DNA of 64,000 bases from an uncultured bacterium. Its GTDB lineage: Bacteria; Bacteroidota; Bacteroidia; Bacteroidales; Bacteroidaceae. Position numbers and translations under genes: made by a program. This document shows, piece after piece, positions 54,983 through 63,311 of this stretch. The notes below the pieces were generated by a model. That model was not told where the DNA came from and searched no databases. It saw only the letters and a list, made by a program, of their open reading frames with translations. Location of the stretch: positions 1-64,000 of the forward strand of contig CAMBOH010000001.1 of NCBI GenBank assembly GCA_945869305.1. Reading direction: 5' to 3'. Within the stretch, counting starts at the first letter, position 1. Every line of letters starts with the position of its first letter.

Positions 54983-55501
54983 CTATTCGGTCCGGTCAGC
55001 GAGCAGGTGTAACATCTGCCACAGGAAGCCAGGTTCCTGCGGCGGCACCCGGTGCGCCTTGCAGGCCGCAGTGAGCCGCTGTGCCAGCCGTTGCCGTGCC
55101 GCCACCGCTTCGGCGTTCAGCCGCGTCTGGCGGTCAATCAGTTCTTCCAGCCCAATCTCCCCTTGCCGGTCAGCCAGTTGAATGCGGGCCAGCTCCGCCT
55201 GTATGTCGTGCAGCTTGCGCTGCGTGTCGTCCGCCTCACCGCGCAGCTTGTCGGCTACCCGCCGGTAAGCCTTCAGGTGTTGCTCCACCGTCATCCCCCT
55301 TGCAAACAGCCGTTCCAGCACCACCTTGGCCGTCAGGCGGTTCTGTTCGTCGGTCTCGGTCAGCTCGCGCCGCAGCATCAGGTGCTCGGCCAGTCCGGGG
55401 TAGGGTGCGGTCATGCTGACGCGCACCCCGCCGCTCATCACCTCGCAGTGTCCCTGCAGCAGGCAATCGTCGTAGGTGGTTTCGATAAAAAGCTTTTGCA
55501 T
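54983..55501 (-). CDS. Hypothetical coiled-coil protein
   Basis: Not a family I recognise. The start at 55501 (MQKLFIETTYDDCLLQGHC) gives 172 residues; an upstream ATG at 55534 is possible. Residues about 60-150 are almost wholly helical and charged with heptad-like spacing, suggesting a coiled coil; no signal peptide or membrane segment. It is the only minus-strand gene in the plus-strand half of the window. A TACTTTTG box lies 60 bp upstream. Codon use is like its neighbours, so recent transfer is not indicated. Confidence 0.6.
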   Translation of the reverse strand: MQKLFIETTYDDCLLQGHCEVMSGGVRVSMTAPYPGLAEHLMLRRELTETDEQNRLTAKVVLERLFARGMTVEQHLKAYRRVADKLRGEADDTQRKLHDIQAELARIQLADRQGEIGLEELIDRQTRLNAEAVAARQRLAQRLTAACKAHRVPPQEPGFLWQMLHLLADRTE

Positions 55502-55561
55502 AGTCAGACAGTGTGACGGCTTCCGCCCGGTCACGGGGATAGGCCGTGGTTAGCATGGTCG

Positions 55562-55569
55562 CAAAAGTA
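55562..55569 (-). promoter_or_regulatory. -7 box of the coiled-coil protein gene
   Basis: Minus strand TACTTTTG, 60 bp before the ATG at 55501. Confidence 0.5.
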
Positions 55570-55779
55570 GCGAATATTTGTCGTTTGCGCGCTGTGTAGC
55601 CAGTGCTTTTCACCTTTCCGTCCGGGCGTGTCCGTCCGGCATGTCCCGCATGGCGCGCAGCCCTGCCGCCCCCTCCTCGCGACGGCCTTTTTGGAAGGAA
55701 AAAATCCCCTTTCTCCGGGCTTTTTCCCTTTTTTCCGTTTTTTAGCGTGCAACAATGGGGTTCCGCCTGCAAAAATGCC

Positions 55780-55787
55780 TATCTTAG
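55780..55787 (+). promoter_or_regulatory. -7-like box upstream of manC
   Basis: TATCTTAG, one base from TAnnTTTG, about 96 bp before the ATG. Confidence 0.4.
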
Positions 55788-55883
55788 CCTCGCAAACAGC
55801 TGAAAGGGGACGGGCTGCCTACAGCCGGCGGCCCTTCCGGCACGGTTGCACATCCAATCATTACCCCCTTTTACACTTATCAC

Positions 55884-56963
55884 ATGGAAGCTACAAACAA
55901 GAACTATTGCATCATCCTGGCCGGAGGCATAGGCCGACGGCTTTGGCCTGTCAGCACGAAAGAGGTGCCCAAGCAGTTCCTCGACTTTTTCGGGACGGGG
56001 AAGAGCCTTTTGCAGCAAACGTTCGAGCGTTTTGTTCGCTTTATCCCACGCGACCATATATTCGTTTCGACCTACCAGAACTACGTGCCGCTGGTGAGCG
56101 AGCAGCTGCCCGACCTGCCCGGCCAGAACATCCTGCCTGAGCCTGTACAGCTGAACACCGCCCCAGCAGCTATCTGGGGCACCTGGCACACCGTGCTGGC
56201 CGACCCCGAGGCCTGCGTAGTGGTGTCGCCTGCCGACCAGCTCATCCAGGACACCGAGGCTTTCGAAAGGCAGATACTGAACGGCCTGGCCTATGTCGAT
56301 GCCCACGCCGAGTTCCTGGCCATGGGCGTAAAGCCCACGATGCCCAACACCGCCTATGGCTACATACAGATGGGTGAGGAGCAGCCCGGATCCGACTGCT
56401 TCCGCGTACTCTCATTCAGCGAAAAGCCCGAGCTGACCTATGCCCGGATGTTCTTGGAGAGCGGCGAGTTCCTGTGGAACACCGGCATCTTCCTGTGGAA
56501 AGGGCGCACCATGGGCACCCAGCTGTCGCGCGACGGTCGCCGGCAGGATCTGCCCGTCGAGGCGGTAGCCCGCCAGATGGTGACCATCGCTGAAGAGATG
56601 GAGTACGTGCGCTCCAGCTTCAACGAGAACATGCCCCACCAGCTCGACCTCTTCATCCTCGAACACTGCCAGAACGTCTCGGTCCAGGTGTGCAACTTCG
56701 GCTGGGCCGACGTGGGCTGCTGGAAGGAACTGCGCGAGGTGTCGCGACAGGATGCCGACGGCAATGTGGTGAGCGGAGGCTCCGGCGTGCTGCTCTCGGG
56801 CAGCCAGAACTGCATGGTACGCCTGCCCGAAGGCATGAAGGCCGTGGTGGCCGGGCTCGACAACTATGTGGTGGCCGTTCAGGACAACGTGCTGATGGTA
56901 TGCCCTAACGATAATCCCGATGCTGTGCGCCGCTTGATCAACGAGGCACAGATGAACCTGTAA
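55884..56963 (+). CDS. manC: Mannose-1-phosphate guanylyltransferase
   Basis: Makes GDP-mannose from mannose-1-phosphate and GTP, the donor for mannose and fucose in capsule and glycoproteins. The 359-residue single-domain form is usual in Bacteroidetes. The nucleotide-binding motif is AGGIGRRLWPVSTKEVPKQF (residues about 14-33); ADQL, AYGYIQMG and FSEKP follow, with WNTGIFLWKG. Oddity: the usual RNTAP motif reads LNTAP, so its Arg is replaced by Leu. It heads a run of plus-strand genes and is followed by argB after 66 bp. Confidence 0.92.
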   Translation: MEATNKNYCIILAGGIGRRLWPVSTKEVPKQFLDFFGTGKSLLQQTFERFVRFIPRDHIFVSTYQNYVPLVSEQLPDLPGQNILPEPVQLNTAPAAIWGTWHTVLADPEACVVVSPADQLIQDTEAFERQILNGLAYVDAHAEFLAMGVKPTMPNTAYGYIQMGEEQPGSDCFRVLSFSEKPELTYARMFLESGEFLWNTGIFLWKGRTMGTQLSRDGRRQDLPVEAVARQMVTIAEEMEYVRSSFNENMPHQLDLFILEHCQNVSVQVCNFGWADVGCWKELREVSRQDADGNVVSGGSGVLLSGSQNCMVRLPEGMKAVVAGLDNYVVAVQDNVLMVCPNDNPDAVRRLINEAQMNL

Positions 56964-57029
56964 CATGACTCTCGGGCCGCCCCGGCCTCCCGGCGGCGGC
57001 TCCCGACACAGACTGACAGACTCCAGACT

Positions 57030-57803
57030 ATGAAACAGAAAGTGACTGTGGTGAAGGTGGGCGGCAAAATCGTAGAGACCCCCGACACCCTCGAGACCTT
57101 ACTCCACCGCTTTTCGGCCCTCGAAGGGCTGAAGGTGCTGGTGCACGGAGGCGGCCGCACCGCCACCGAAGTGGCTGCCAAGCTGGGCGTAGAGACCCAC
57201 ATGGTCGACGGCCGCCGCATTACCGACGCCGACATGCTGCGCGTGGTGACTATGGTATATGGCGGCCTGGTCAACAAGCAGGTCGTAGCCCGCCTGCAAG
57301 CCTGCGGCGTGAATGCCTTGGGGCTGACCGGAGCCGACATGAACCTGATTCGCTCCCACCGTCGTCCCGAGCGCAACGGAGTGGACTTCGGCTTTGTGGG
57401 CGATGTCGACACTGTCGACGGCGAACGCCTGGCCCAGCTGCTCCATAGCGGCGTGACCCCCGTTGTGGCTCCCCTCACGCACGACGGCGAGGGACACCTG
57501 CTCAACACCAATGCCGACACCATGGCCGGCGAGGTGGCCAAGGCCCTGGCCCGCCAGTTTGAGGTGACGCTGGTCTACTGCTTCGAACACGCCGGCGTGC
57601 TGGCCGACCCCGACAACGAGGCCAGCGTCATTCCCCTCATCACCCGCCGCGACTTCGACGCGCTCAAGGCCCAGGGAGTCGTGACGGGAGGCATGTTGCC
57701 CAAGATCGAGAATTGCCTTTCGGCCGTCGGGGCAGGCGTGCGCCGTGTGGTCATCACCCGCGCCGACACCCTGCAGGAAGGCTGTGGAACAACCATCGAA
57801 TAA
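57030..57803 (+). CDS. argB: Acetylglutamate kinase
   Basis: Second step of arginine biosynthesis: phosphorylates N-acetylglutamate. The 257-residue amino-acid-kinase fold shows VVKVGGKIVE at the N-terminus, VHGGGRTATEVA (substrate/ATP loop), NADTMAGEVAKAL and GGMLPKIENCLSAV. Other arginine genes are absent, so argB is not in an arg operon here. It is followed after 10 bp by the U32 peptidase gene, suggesting co-transcription. Confidence 0.95.
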   Translation: MKQKVTVVKVGGKIVETPDTLETLLHRFSALEGLKVLVHGGGRTATEVAAKLGVETHMVDGRRITDADMLRVVTMVYGGLVNKQVVARLQACGVNALGLTGADMNLIRSHRRPERNGVDFGFVGDVDTVDGERLAQLLHSGVTPVVAPLTHDGEGHLLNTNADTMAGEVAKALARQFEVTLVYCFEHAGVLADPDNEASVIPLITRRDFDALKAQGVVTGGMLPKIENCLSAVGAGVRRVVITRADTLQEGCGTTIE

Positions 57804-57813
57804 TCCAGACTGC

Positions 57814-59052
57814 ATGAACACCTACGAAATCATGGCTCCCGTCGGCTCGCGCGAGGCGCTGGCCGCCGCGCTCAAGGCCGGCGCCGATTCGGTATACTTC
57901 GGCATTGAAGCCCTGAACATGCGGGCGCACAGTGCCAGCCGCTTCACCATCGACGACCTGCACGACATCGCCGCGCAGTGCGCCACACAGGGAGTCAAGT
58001 CCTATCTCACGGTCAACACCATCATCTATGACGAGGACATCGACTTGATGCACCGCATCTGCGACGCGGCCCACGCCGCGGGCATCTCGGCCGTCATAGC
58101 CTGCGATGTGGCCGTCATGGCCTACTGCCGCAGCATCGGCCAGGAGGTCCACCTGTCTACCCAGCTCAACATATCCAACTGCGAGGCCCTGCGCTTCTAT
58201 GCCGCCTTTGCCGATGTGGCCGTGCTGGCCCGCGAGCTGAAGCTGGAACAGGTGGCCGCCATCCACGACTTCATCGGGCGCGAACACATTTGCGGCCCGT
58301 CGGGCAGCCCCGTGCGCATCGAAATGTTCTGCCACGGCGCGCTGTGCATGGCCGTGAGCGGCAAGTGCTACCTCTCGCTCGACAACCTCGGACACTCGGC
58401 CAACCGCGGCGAGTGTATGCAGGTGTGCCGGCGCAGCTACACCGTGCGCGACCGCGAAACCGGGGTGGAGCTGGATGTCGACAACAAGTACATCATGAGC
58501 CCGAAAGACCTGAAGACCATCGGGTTCATCGACAAGATGATGGAAGCCGGCGTGCGCGTGTTCAAGATTGAGGGCCGTGCCCGCAGTGCCGAATATGTCT
58601 ACACCGTGGTGCGCTGCTACAAGGAGGCCATCGAGGCCGTGCAGCAGGGAACCTTCACGGCCGAAAGGGTCGAGGAGTGGGACCGCCGCCTGGCCACCGT
58701 GTTCAACCGCGGCTTCTGGGACGGCTACTACCTGGGCCAGCGGCTGGGCGAGTGGAGCCAGGTGTACGGGTCGAGCGCCACCGAAAAGAAGCAGTACGTG
58801 GGCAAGGGCATGAAGTATTTTTCACGGCTCGGCGTGGGCGAGTTCTACATTGAGGCGGGCAGCTTCAGCGTGGGCGACAGACTGCTCATAGTCGGCCCGA
58901 CCACCGGAGCACTCTATGTCGAAGCCACCGACATCCACGGCGACAGCGGGCCGGTCAGTGAGGCTGTCAAGGGGATGCGCGTGTCCATTCCCGTGCCCGA
59001 AAAGGTGAGGCCCTCCGACAAACTCTACAAAGTCGTTACCAACAAAGCTTAG
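57814..59052 (+). CDS. Peptidase U32 family protein
   Basis: U32 proteins include collagenase-like peptidases and, in better-studied cases, tRNA or ubiquinone hydroxylation factors (TrhP/RlhA type). The start at 57814 (MNTYEIMAPVGSREALAAAL) gives 412 residues. The signature EMFCHGALCMAVSGKCYLS is present, with the paired cysteines and later CMQVCRRSY that would form an iron-sulfur site. It is cytoplasmic by sequence. Prephenate-dependent tRNA hydroxylation is a reasonable alternative to peptidase activity; the name alone should not be trusted. Confidence 0.9.
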   Translation: MNTYEIMAPVGSREALAAALKAGADSVYFGIEALNMRAHSASRFTIDDLHDIAAQCATQGVKSYLTVNTIIYDEDIDLMHRICDAAHAAGISAVIACDVAVMAYCRSIGQEVHLSTQLNISNCEALRFYAAFADVAVLARELKLEQVAAIHDFIGREHICGPSGSPVRIEMFCHGALCMAVSGKCYLSLDNLGHSANRGECMQVCRRSYTVRDRETGVELDVDNKYIMSPKDLKTIGFIDKMMEAGVRVFKIEGRARSAEYVYTVVRCYKEAIEAVQQGTFTAERVEEWDRRLATVFNRGFWDGYYLGQRLGEWSQVYGSSATEKKQYVGKGMKYFSRLGVGEFYIEAGSFSVGDRLLIVGPTTGALYVEATDIHGDSGPVSEAVKGMRVSIPVPEKVRPSDKLYKVVTNKA

Positions 59053-59064
59053 TCTGTTCTCTCC

Positions 59065-59688
59065 ATGATACTCCTCTTCGACTTCGGCGGCGTACTGGTC
59101 GACCTCGACAAGGCCCGCTGCATCGACAGCTTCGCCCGCCTGGGCTTCGACATCCGTCCCTATTTGGGCACCTACAGGCAGCAAGGCCCCTTCTCACTGC
59201 TCGAACGCGGCGAAATCGACGTGCCGCAGTTCTGCAGCGAGCTGCGACGGCTCGGCTGCCGTCCCGGCACGACCGACAGCGAAATCGTGCGCGCCTGGGA
59301 AGACTACCTGACCGAAGTGCCCGCCGAGCGGCTCGACATGTTGCTCAAAATCAGGCGACACTACCCCGTGAGCTGCCTGAGCAACACCAACTGCATCCAT
59401 TGGGGACAGGCCGAGCGCGACTTCTTCAACTACCGCGGCAGGCAGGTCGGCGACTTCTTCGACCACGTGTTCCTGTCCTATGAGTGCCACCTCGAAAAGC
59501 CCGCCCCTGAGCTGTATGCCCACGTCGTCCGTACGCTGGGCGTGCCCGCAGCCGAGGTGCTCTTCTTCGACGACAGCGAAGTGAATTGCGAGGCGGCCCG
59601 TGCCTGCGGCCTGCAGGCCCTGCTGGCACCCGCGGGCAGCCAATGGTTCAAATATTTCGACGAAAATGGCAAACTACACCTTCCATAG
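59065..59688 (+). CDS. HAD family hydrolase
   Basis: Haloacid-dehalogenase-type phosphatase of 207 residues, class I cap. Motif I is DFGGVLVD: the nucleophile Asp is present and the usual second Asp is Gly, as in the YihX/epoxide-hydrolase-N-terminal subgroup. Motif II is CLSNTN, motif III includes LEKPAPELY and motif IV FFDDSEVNCEAA. YihX-like members dephosphorylate sugar phosphates or nucleotides such as FMN. It overlaps the next gene, ribF, by 23 bp, so a flavin-phosphate substrate is worth considering. Confidence 0.88.
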   Translation: MILLFDFGGVLVDLDKARCIDSFARLGFDIRPYLGTYRQQGPFSLLERGEIDVPQFCSELRRLGCRPGTTDSEIVRAWEDYLTEVPAERLDMLLKIRRHYPVSCLSNTNCIHWGQAERDFFNYRGRQVGDFFDHVFLSYECHLEKPAPELYAHVVRTLGVPAAEVLFFDDSEVNCEAARACGLQALLAPAGSQWFKYFDENGKLHLP

Positions 59689-60613
59689 CTTTCGCTCGGC
59701 GGCCGATGCGCCGCAGGGATATTGCGCCACGGTGGGCTTCTTCGACGGCGTACACCGCGGTCACCGTTATCTCATCGACCAGCTGAAGGCTGAGGCGGCG
59801 CAGCGCGGCCTCTTGCCGCTGGTCATCACCTTCGAGGAACATCCGCGCCTGGCTCTGTCGCACACCCGCTACTGGCCCGAACTCCTCACCACCAACACCC
59901 AGAAGCTCCACCTGCTCGAACAGGCCGGAGTGGCCGCTGTGGCCATGCTGCGCTTCGACCAGTCCATGTCGATGCTCACCTCGCGCGAGTTCATGCAACA
60001 GATGCTCCACGACAGGCTGGGCGTGCGCTGTCTGCTCGTGGGCTACGACCACCACTTCGGTTCCGACCTCTCGGCCGGTTACAAGGACTACGTGCGCTAC
60101 GGGCGTGAACTCGGCATCGAGGTGCTCCGCGAGCGTCCCTTCGAGACTGCCGACCTGCGCATCAGCTCGTCGGCCACCCGCCGCTTCCTGACGGGCGGCA
60201 ATGTCGAGATGGCCCGCGCCTGTCTGGGCCGTCCCTACCTGCTCGAAGGCATCGTGGTCGAGGGACATCACGCCGGCACGCTGATGGGCTACCCCACCGC
60301 CAACCTGAAGCCCGAGTGCGAAGAGCAGTTGGTGCCCGGCCGTGGCGTATATGCCGCACGGGCCGAAATCGGAGGCTTCACCTACATCGCCATGGTCAAC
60401 ATAGGCTGGCGGCCCACCCTCGACAACGGCGGCGACCAGACCATCGAGGCCCACCTGCTCGACTACACGGGCGGCGACCTCTACGGACAGCGGCTCAAGC
60501 TGCACTTCTATCGCCGTGTGCGCGACGAGCGCCGCTTTTCGGGCATCGAAGCCCTGCAGGCCCAGCTCGCGCTCGATGCCGACTGCGTGCGCAAACTCTT
60601 CAGCGAGCTATGA
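59666..60613 (+). CDS. ribF: Bifunctional riboflavin kinase / FMN adenylyltransferase
   Basis: Converts riboflavin to FMN and FMN to FAD. The 315-residue protein begins at 59666 inside the end of the HAD gene. The N-terminal FAD synthetase domain has GFFDGVHRGHRYLI (residues about 24-37) and GYDHHFG; ISSSATRRFLTGGNVEMA leads to the C-terminal kinase domain with GYPTANL and GVYAARAEIGG. The stop codon overlaps the start of the CPBP protease gene (ATGA). Confidence 0.96.
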   Translation: MANYTFHSFRSAADAPQGYCATVGFFDGVHRGHRYLIDQLKAEAAQRGLLPLVITFEEHPRLALSHTRYWPELLTTNTQKLHLLEQAGVAAVAMLRFDQSMSMLTSREFMQQMLHDRLGVRCLLVGYDHHFGSDLSAGYKDYVRYGRELGIEVLRERPFETADLRISSSATRRFLTGGNVEMARACLGRPYLLEGIVVEGHHAGTLMGYPTANLKPECEEQLVPGRGVYAARAEIGGFTYIAMVNIGWRPTLDNGGDQTIEAHLLDYTGGDLYGQRLKLHFYRRVRDERRFSGIEALQAQLALDADCVRKLFSEL

Positions 60614-61269
60614 AAGCCCTGCTGTTGTTCCTGCTGTTTGCGGCAGTTCAGGTGGTCGGCTCGTCCGTCGCCCTGTTGGCCAGCCACGCAGACCGTCTGG
60701 CCCAAGGTGGCCAGCTCGACCATCTGACACCCGACCCAGTGGTGCTCGGCACCGTCATGTGTGTCGCCGAAGCCCTGCTGTGTGTCGCCCTCTGGTGGTG
60801 GTACCGCCGCCAAAGCCCGTGGCAGCGTACGTTCAGGCCGCTCCGCCGCCCCTGTGCCGCCATGGTGCTGGCCGCAGGCGGCGTGTGTGGGGTGAGCCTC
60901 CTGCTGTCGTGGATGCTCGACCCGTTGGGCCTCTCTGACGGCGGCACCACCTCCCTCTTCACGGCACAGCTGCACAATCCCGGCGGGCTGCTGCTGCTCT
61001 GCGTGGTCGGTCCGTTGTGTGAAGAACTGGTGTTCAGGGCCGGCATCCTGCGCAGCTTGGTGGTGAATCACCGCCTGCCCGACTGGGGTGCCGTAGCGGT
61101 CACCTCGCTCTCGTTTGCACTCGTACACGGCAACCTGGCGCAGGGCATACCCGCCTTAGTGCTGGGCCTGGTGCTCGGCTACCTGTATCTGCGCACGGGC
61201 AATCTGCGCCTGTGCCTGCCCGCCCACGTGGCCAACAACGTGCTGGGCGTGCTCCTGCTGGCCTTCTAA
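60610..61269 (+). CDS. CPBP family intramembrane metalloprotease
   Basis: Membrane-embedded protease of the CAAX/Abi family, 219 residues, starting at the ATGA overlap with ribF. About six hydrophobic segments are seen. The catalytic motifs are CEELVFRAGIL (EExxxR) and FALVHGN (His), with a later HVANN. Substrates of bacterial members are mostly unknown. Translational coupling to ribF is likely, although no functional link is known. Confidence 0.9.
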   Translation: MKALLLFLLFAAVQVVGSSVALLASHADRLAQGGQLDHLTPDPVVLGTVMCVAEALLCVALWWWYRRQSPWQRTFRPLRRPCAAMVLAAGGVCGVSLLLSWMLDPLGLSDGGTTSLFTAQLHNPGGLLLLCVVGPLCEELVFRAGILRSLVVNHRLPDWGAVAVTSLSFALVHGNLAQGIPALVLGLVLGYLYLRTGNLRLCLPAHVANNVLGVLLLAF

Positions 61270-61285
61270 CCCGAAAACCCTTAGC

Positions 61286-62326
61286 ATGAAAATAGGAAAT
61301 CTCGATTTGGGCAACCGCCCCGTACTGCTCGCTCCCATGGAGGACGTGACCGACATCGGCTTCAGGCTGCTGTGCCGCCGCCTGGGAGCCTCGATGGTCT
61401 ATTCCGAGTTTGTGGCCGCCGATGCCCTGGTACGCATGGTCAACAAAAGCTTGGAGAAGCTCACCGTCTGCGAGGCCGAACGCCCCGTGGCCATACAGAT
61501 ATACGGAAAAGACCCTGTAGCCATGCGCGATGCCGCCCAGATCGTGGTGGAGCGCGCCCACCCCGACGTGCTCGACATCAACTTCGGCTGTCCTGTGAAG
61601 CGTGTGGCTGGCAAGGGAGCCGGGGCCGGCCTGTTGCAGAATGTGCCCCTCATGTTACAGATAGCCCGCGCCGTGGCTGAGGCGGTCGACGTGCCGGTCA
61701 CCGCCAAGACCCGTCTGGGCTGGGACGAAGGACACAAAATCATTGTGCCGCTGGCCGAACAGCTGCAGGACTGCGGCCTGCAGGCCCTCACTATCCACGG
61801 GCGCACCCGCTCGCAGATGTACACCGGCGAGGCCGACTGGAGCCTTATCGGAGAGGTGAAGCGCAATCCGCGCATGCGCATCCCCATCATAGGCAACGGC
61901 GACATAACCCAGGCCCAGGGCGCAGTCGACGCCTTCGACCGCTACGGAGTCGACGCGGTGATGATAGGGCGTGCCACCTTTGGCCGTCCGTGGATATTCA
62001 AGGAAGTACACGATGCCCTTCACGGCGAAGGCCATGACGTCGACACCGTCGTGCCCAGCCGTTTTGCCCCGATGAGTGCCGACTGGAAGCTCGACGTGCT
62101 GAAGGAGCAGGTGCGGCAGAGCGTGGAACGCATCGGCGAGTACCGCGGCATCCTGCACATTCGCCGCCATCTGGCCGCGTCACCTCTGTTCAAGGGCATA
62201 GCCAACTTCCGGCCCACCCGCATCGCCATGTTGCGGGCCGAAACCGTCGGCGAGCTGTTCGACATCATGGAGCGCGTGCGCCCCCTGCTGGTTTTGGGGC
62301 AGGATGAGGCTTCGGGGCCTGCGTGA
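61286..62326 (+). CDS. dus: tRNA-dihydrouridine synthase
   Basis: FMN-dependent reduction of uridines in the D-loop of tRNA. The 346-residue TIM-barrel protein is DusB-like. It shows LLAPMEDVTDIGFR at the N-terminus, the catalytic Cys in DINFGCPVKRVAGKGAG, KTRLGWDEGH, IHGRTRSQMYTGEADW and the phosphate-binding NGDI plus GRATFGRPWIF. It follows the CPBP gene by 16 bp, in the same plus-strand run as ribF, which supplies its cofactor. Confidence 0.94.
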   Translation: MKIGNLDLGNRPVLLAPMEDVTDIGFRLLCRRLGASMVYSEFVAADALVRMVNKSLEKLTVCEAERPVAIQIYGKDPVAMRDAAQIVVERAHPDVLDINFGCPVKRVAGKGAGAGLLQNVPLMLQIARAVAEAVDVPVTAKTRLGWDEGHKIIVPLAEQLQDCGLQALTIHGRTRSQMYTGEADWSLIGEVKRNPRMRIPIIGNGDITQAQGAVDAFDRYGVDAVMIGRATFGRPWIFKEVHDALHGEGHDVDTVVPSRFAPMSADWKLDVLKEQVRQSVERIGEYRGILHIRRHLAASPLFKGIANFRPTRIAMLRAETVGELFDIMERVRPLLVLGQDEASGPA

Positions 62327-62422
62327 GGCCACCTGGAGCCGTATCGCCCGGGGGAGCTCCCGGGGTGAGCCCGTCTTCTTCAGCCTGTTCAACTCACATT
62401 TTGTTTCTCAACACATTGCATC

Positions 62423-63124
62423 ATGAAACACTATTTTTTCGAATCGGCCATCGTGGCCGTGGGACTGGCCTTGCTGGGCTTGTTTGTGTATATGGGTATC
62501 GCGTCGTTTGCCGCCCGCGACCGCGTGGTGTCGGTGCGCGGTCTGGCCGAGCGCGAGGTGCAGGCCGACCACGTGATCTGGCCCATTGTGTACAAGACCA
62601 CGGGCAGCGACTTGCAGCAGATCTACGCCTCGCTGAACCGTACGAGTGCTGAAATCAGGAGCTTCCTGGAAAAGGAGGGACTGCCCGCCTCAGACATCAG
62701 TGACGGAGTGCCCCAGATTGTCGACCTGTGGGCCGACCGCTACGCTTCGTCCGAGGCGGTGGCACGCGACCGCTACAACGTGACACTCACACTCACAGTC
62801 TCGTCGGCCAAGGTCGACCTGGTGCGCAGCCTTATCTCACGCATGGGCGAACTGCTCAAGCAGGGCATCGCCATCTCCGCGAGCGACTACGGCTCGCAGG
62901 TGGAGTTTGAGTTCACCAGCCTCAACAAGATCAAGCCGCAGATGATTGAGGAGGCCACCAAGAACGCCCGCGAGGCCGCCGAGAAGTTTGCCGCCGATTC
63001 GGGAAGCAAGCTCGGTGAAATCAAGAGTGCCGAGCAAGGTTACTTCAGCATCGAAAACCGCGACCAGTACACCCCACACATCAAGAAGGTGAGGGTCGTT
63101 ACCTCGGTAGACTTCTATCTGTAA
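62423..63124 (+). CDS. SIMPL domain-containing protein
   Basis: Predicted membrane-anchored periplasmic protein of 233 residues. One N-terminal hydrophobic segment (residues about 7-30) is followed by a SIMPL domain (VSVRGLAEREVQADH, NVTLTLTVSSAKVDLV, and a helix with ATKNAREAAEKFAADSG), the fold seen in SIMPL/BP26/OMP28 proteins, which can form channels or assemblies. Function in Bacteroidales is unknown. A 96-bp gap separates it from dus. Confidence 0.85.
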   Translation: MKHYFFESAIVAVGLALLGLFVYMGIASFAARDRVVSVRGLAEREVQADHVIWPIVYKTTGSDLQQIYASLNRTSAEIRSFLEKEGLPASDISDGVPQIVDLWADRYASSEAVARDRYNVTLTLTVSSAKVDLVRSLISRMGELLKQGIAISASDYGSQVEFEFTSLNKIKPQMIEEATKNAREAAEKFAADSGSKLGEIKSAEQGYFSIENRDQYTPHIKKVRVVTSVDFYL

Positions 63125-63216
63125 CACGCCCCCTCCGTTCGCGGCCTGCCCCAAGGCCGCAGTGGCGGAGAAGAAGATTTAAAAACGCAAGGAAGCACCG
63201 AAACGGCAAAAAATGT

Positions 63217-63224
63217 TACTTTTG
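63217..63224 (+). promoter_or_regulatory. -7 box of dapB
   Basis: TACTTTTG, 87 bp before the dapB start codon. Confidence 0.55.
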
Positions 63225-63311
63225 CCGCGCAGAAGGGCTGCTGCGGCTCACCGCCCGTAGCCGCAGCCGTCCCTCGCACAACCCAACCGACTCATCCAAA
63301 CACCCAGACGA

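Larger units (their letters stand above)
55502..55883. other. Divergent intergenic region upstream of manC
   Basis: A 382-bp gap with promoter boxes for the coiled-coil gene (55562-55569, minus) and manC (55780-55787, plus), and a T/C-rich tract at about 55705-55745. No gene, RNA or repeat seen in the remainder. Confidence 0.6.

Noticed and set aside
59065-59688. HAD hydrolase lacking the second Asp of motif I
   Set aside because: DxGGVL is normal in the YihX-like subgroup, so loss of function is not indicated.
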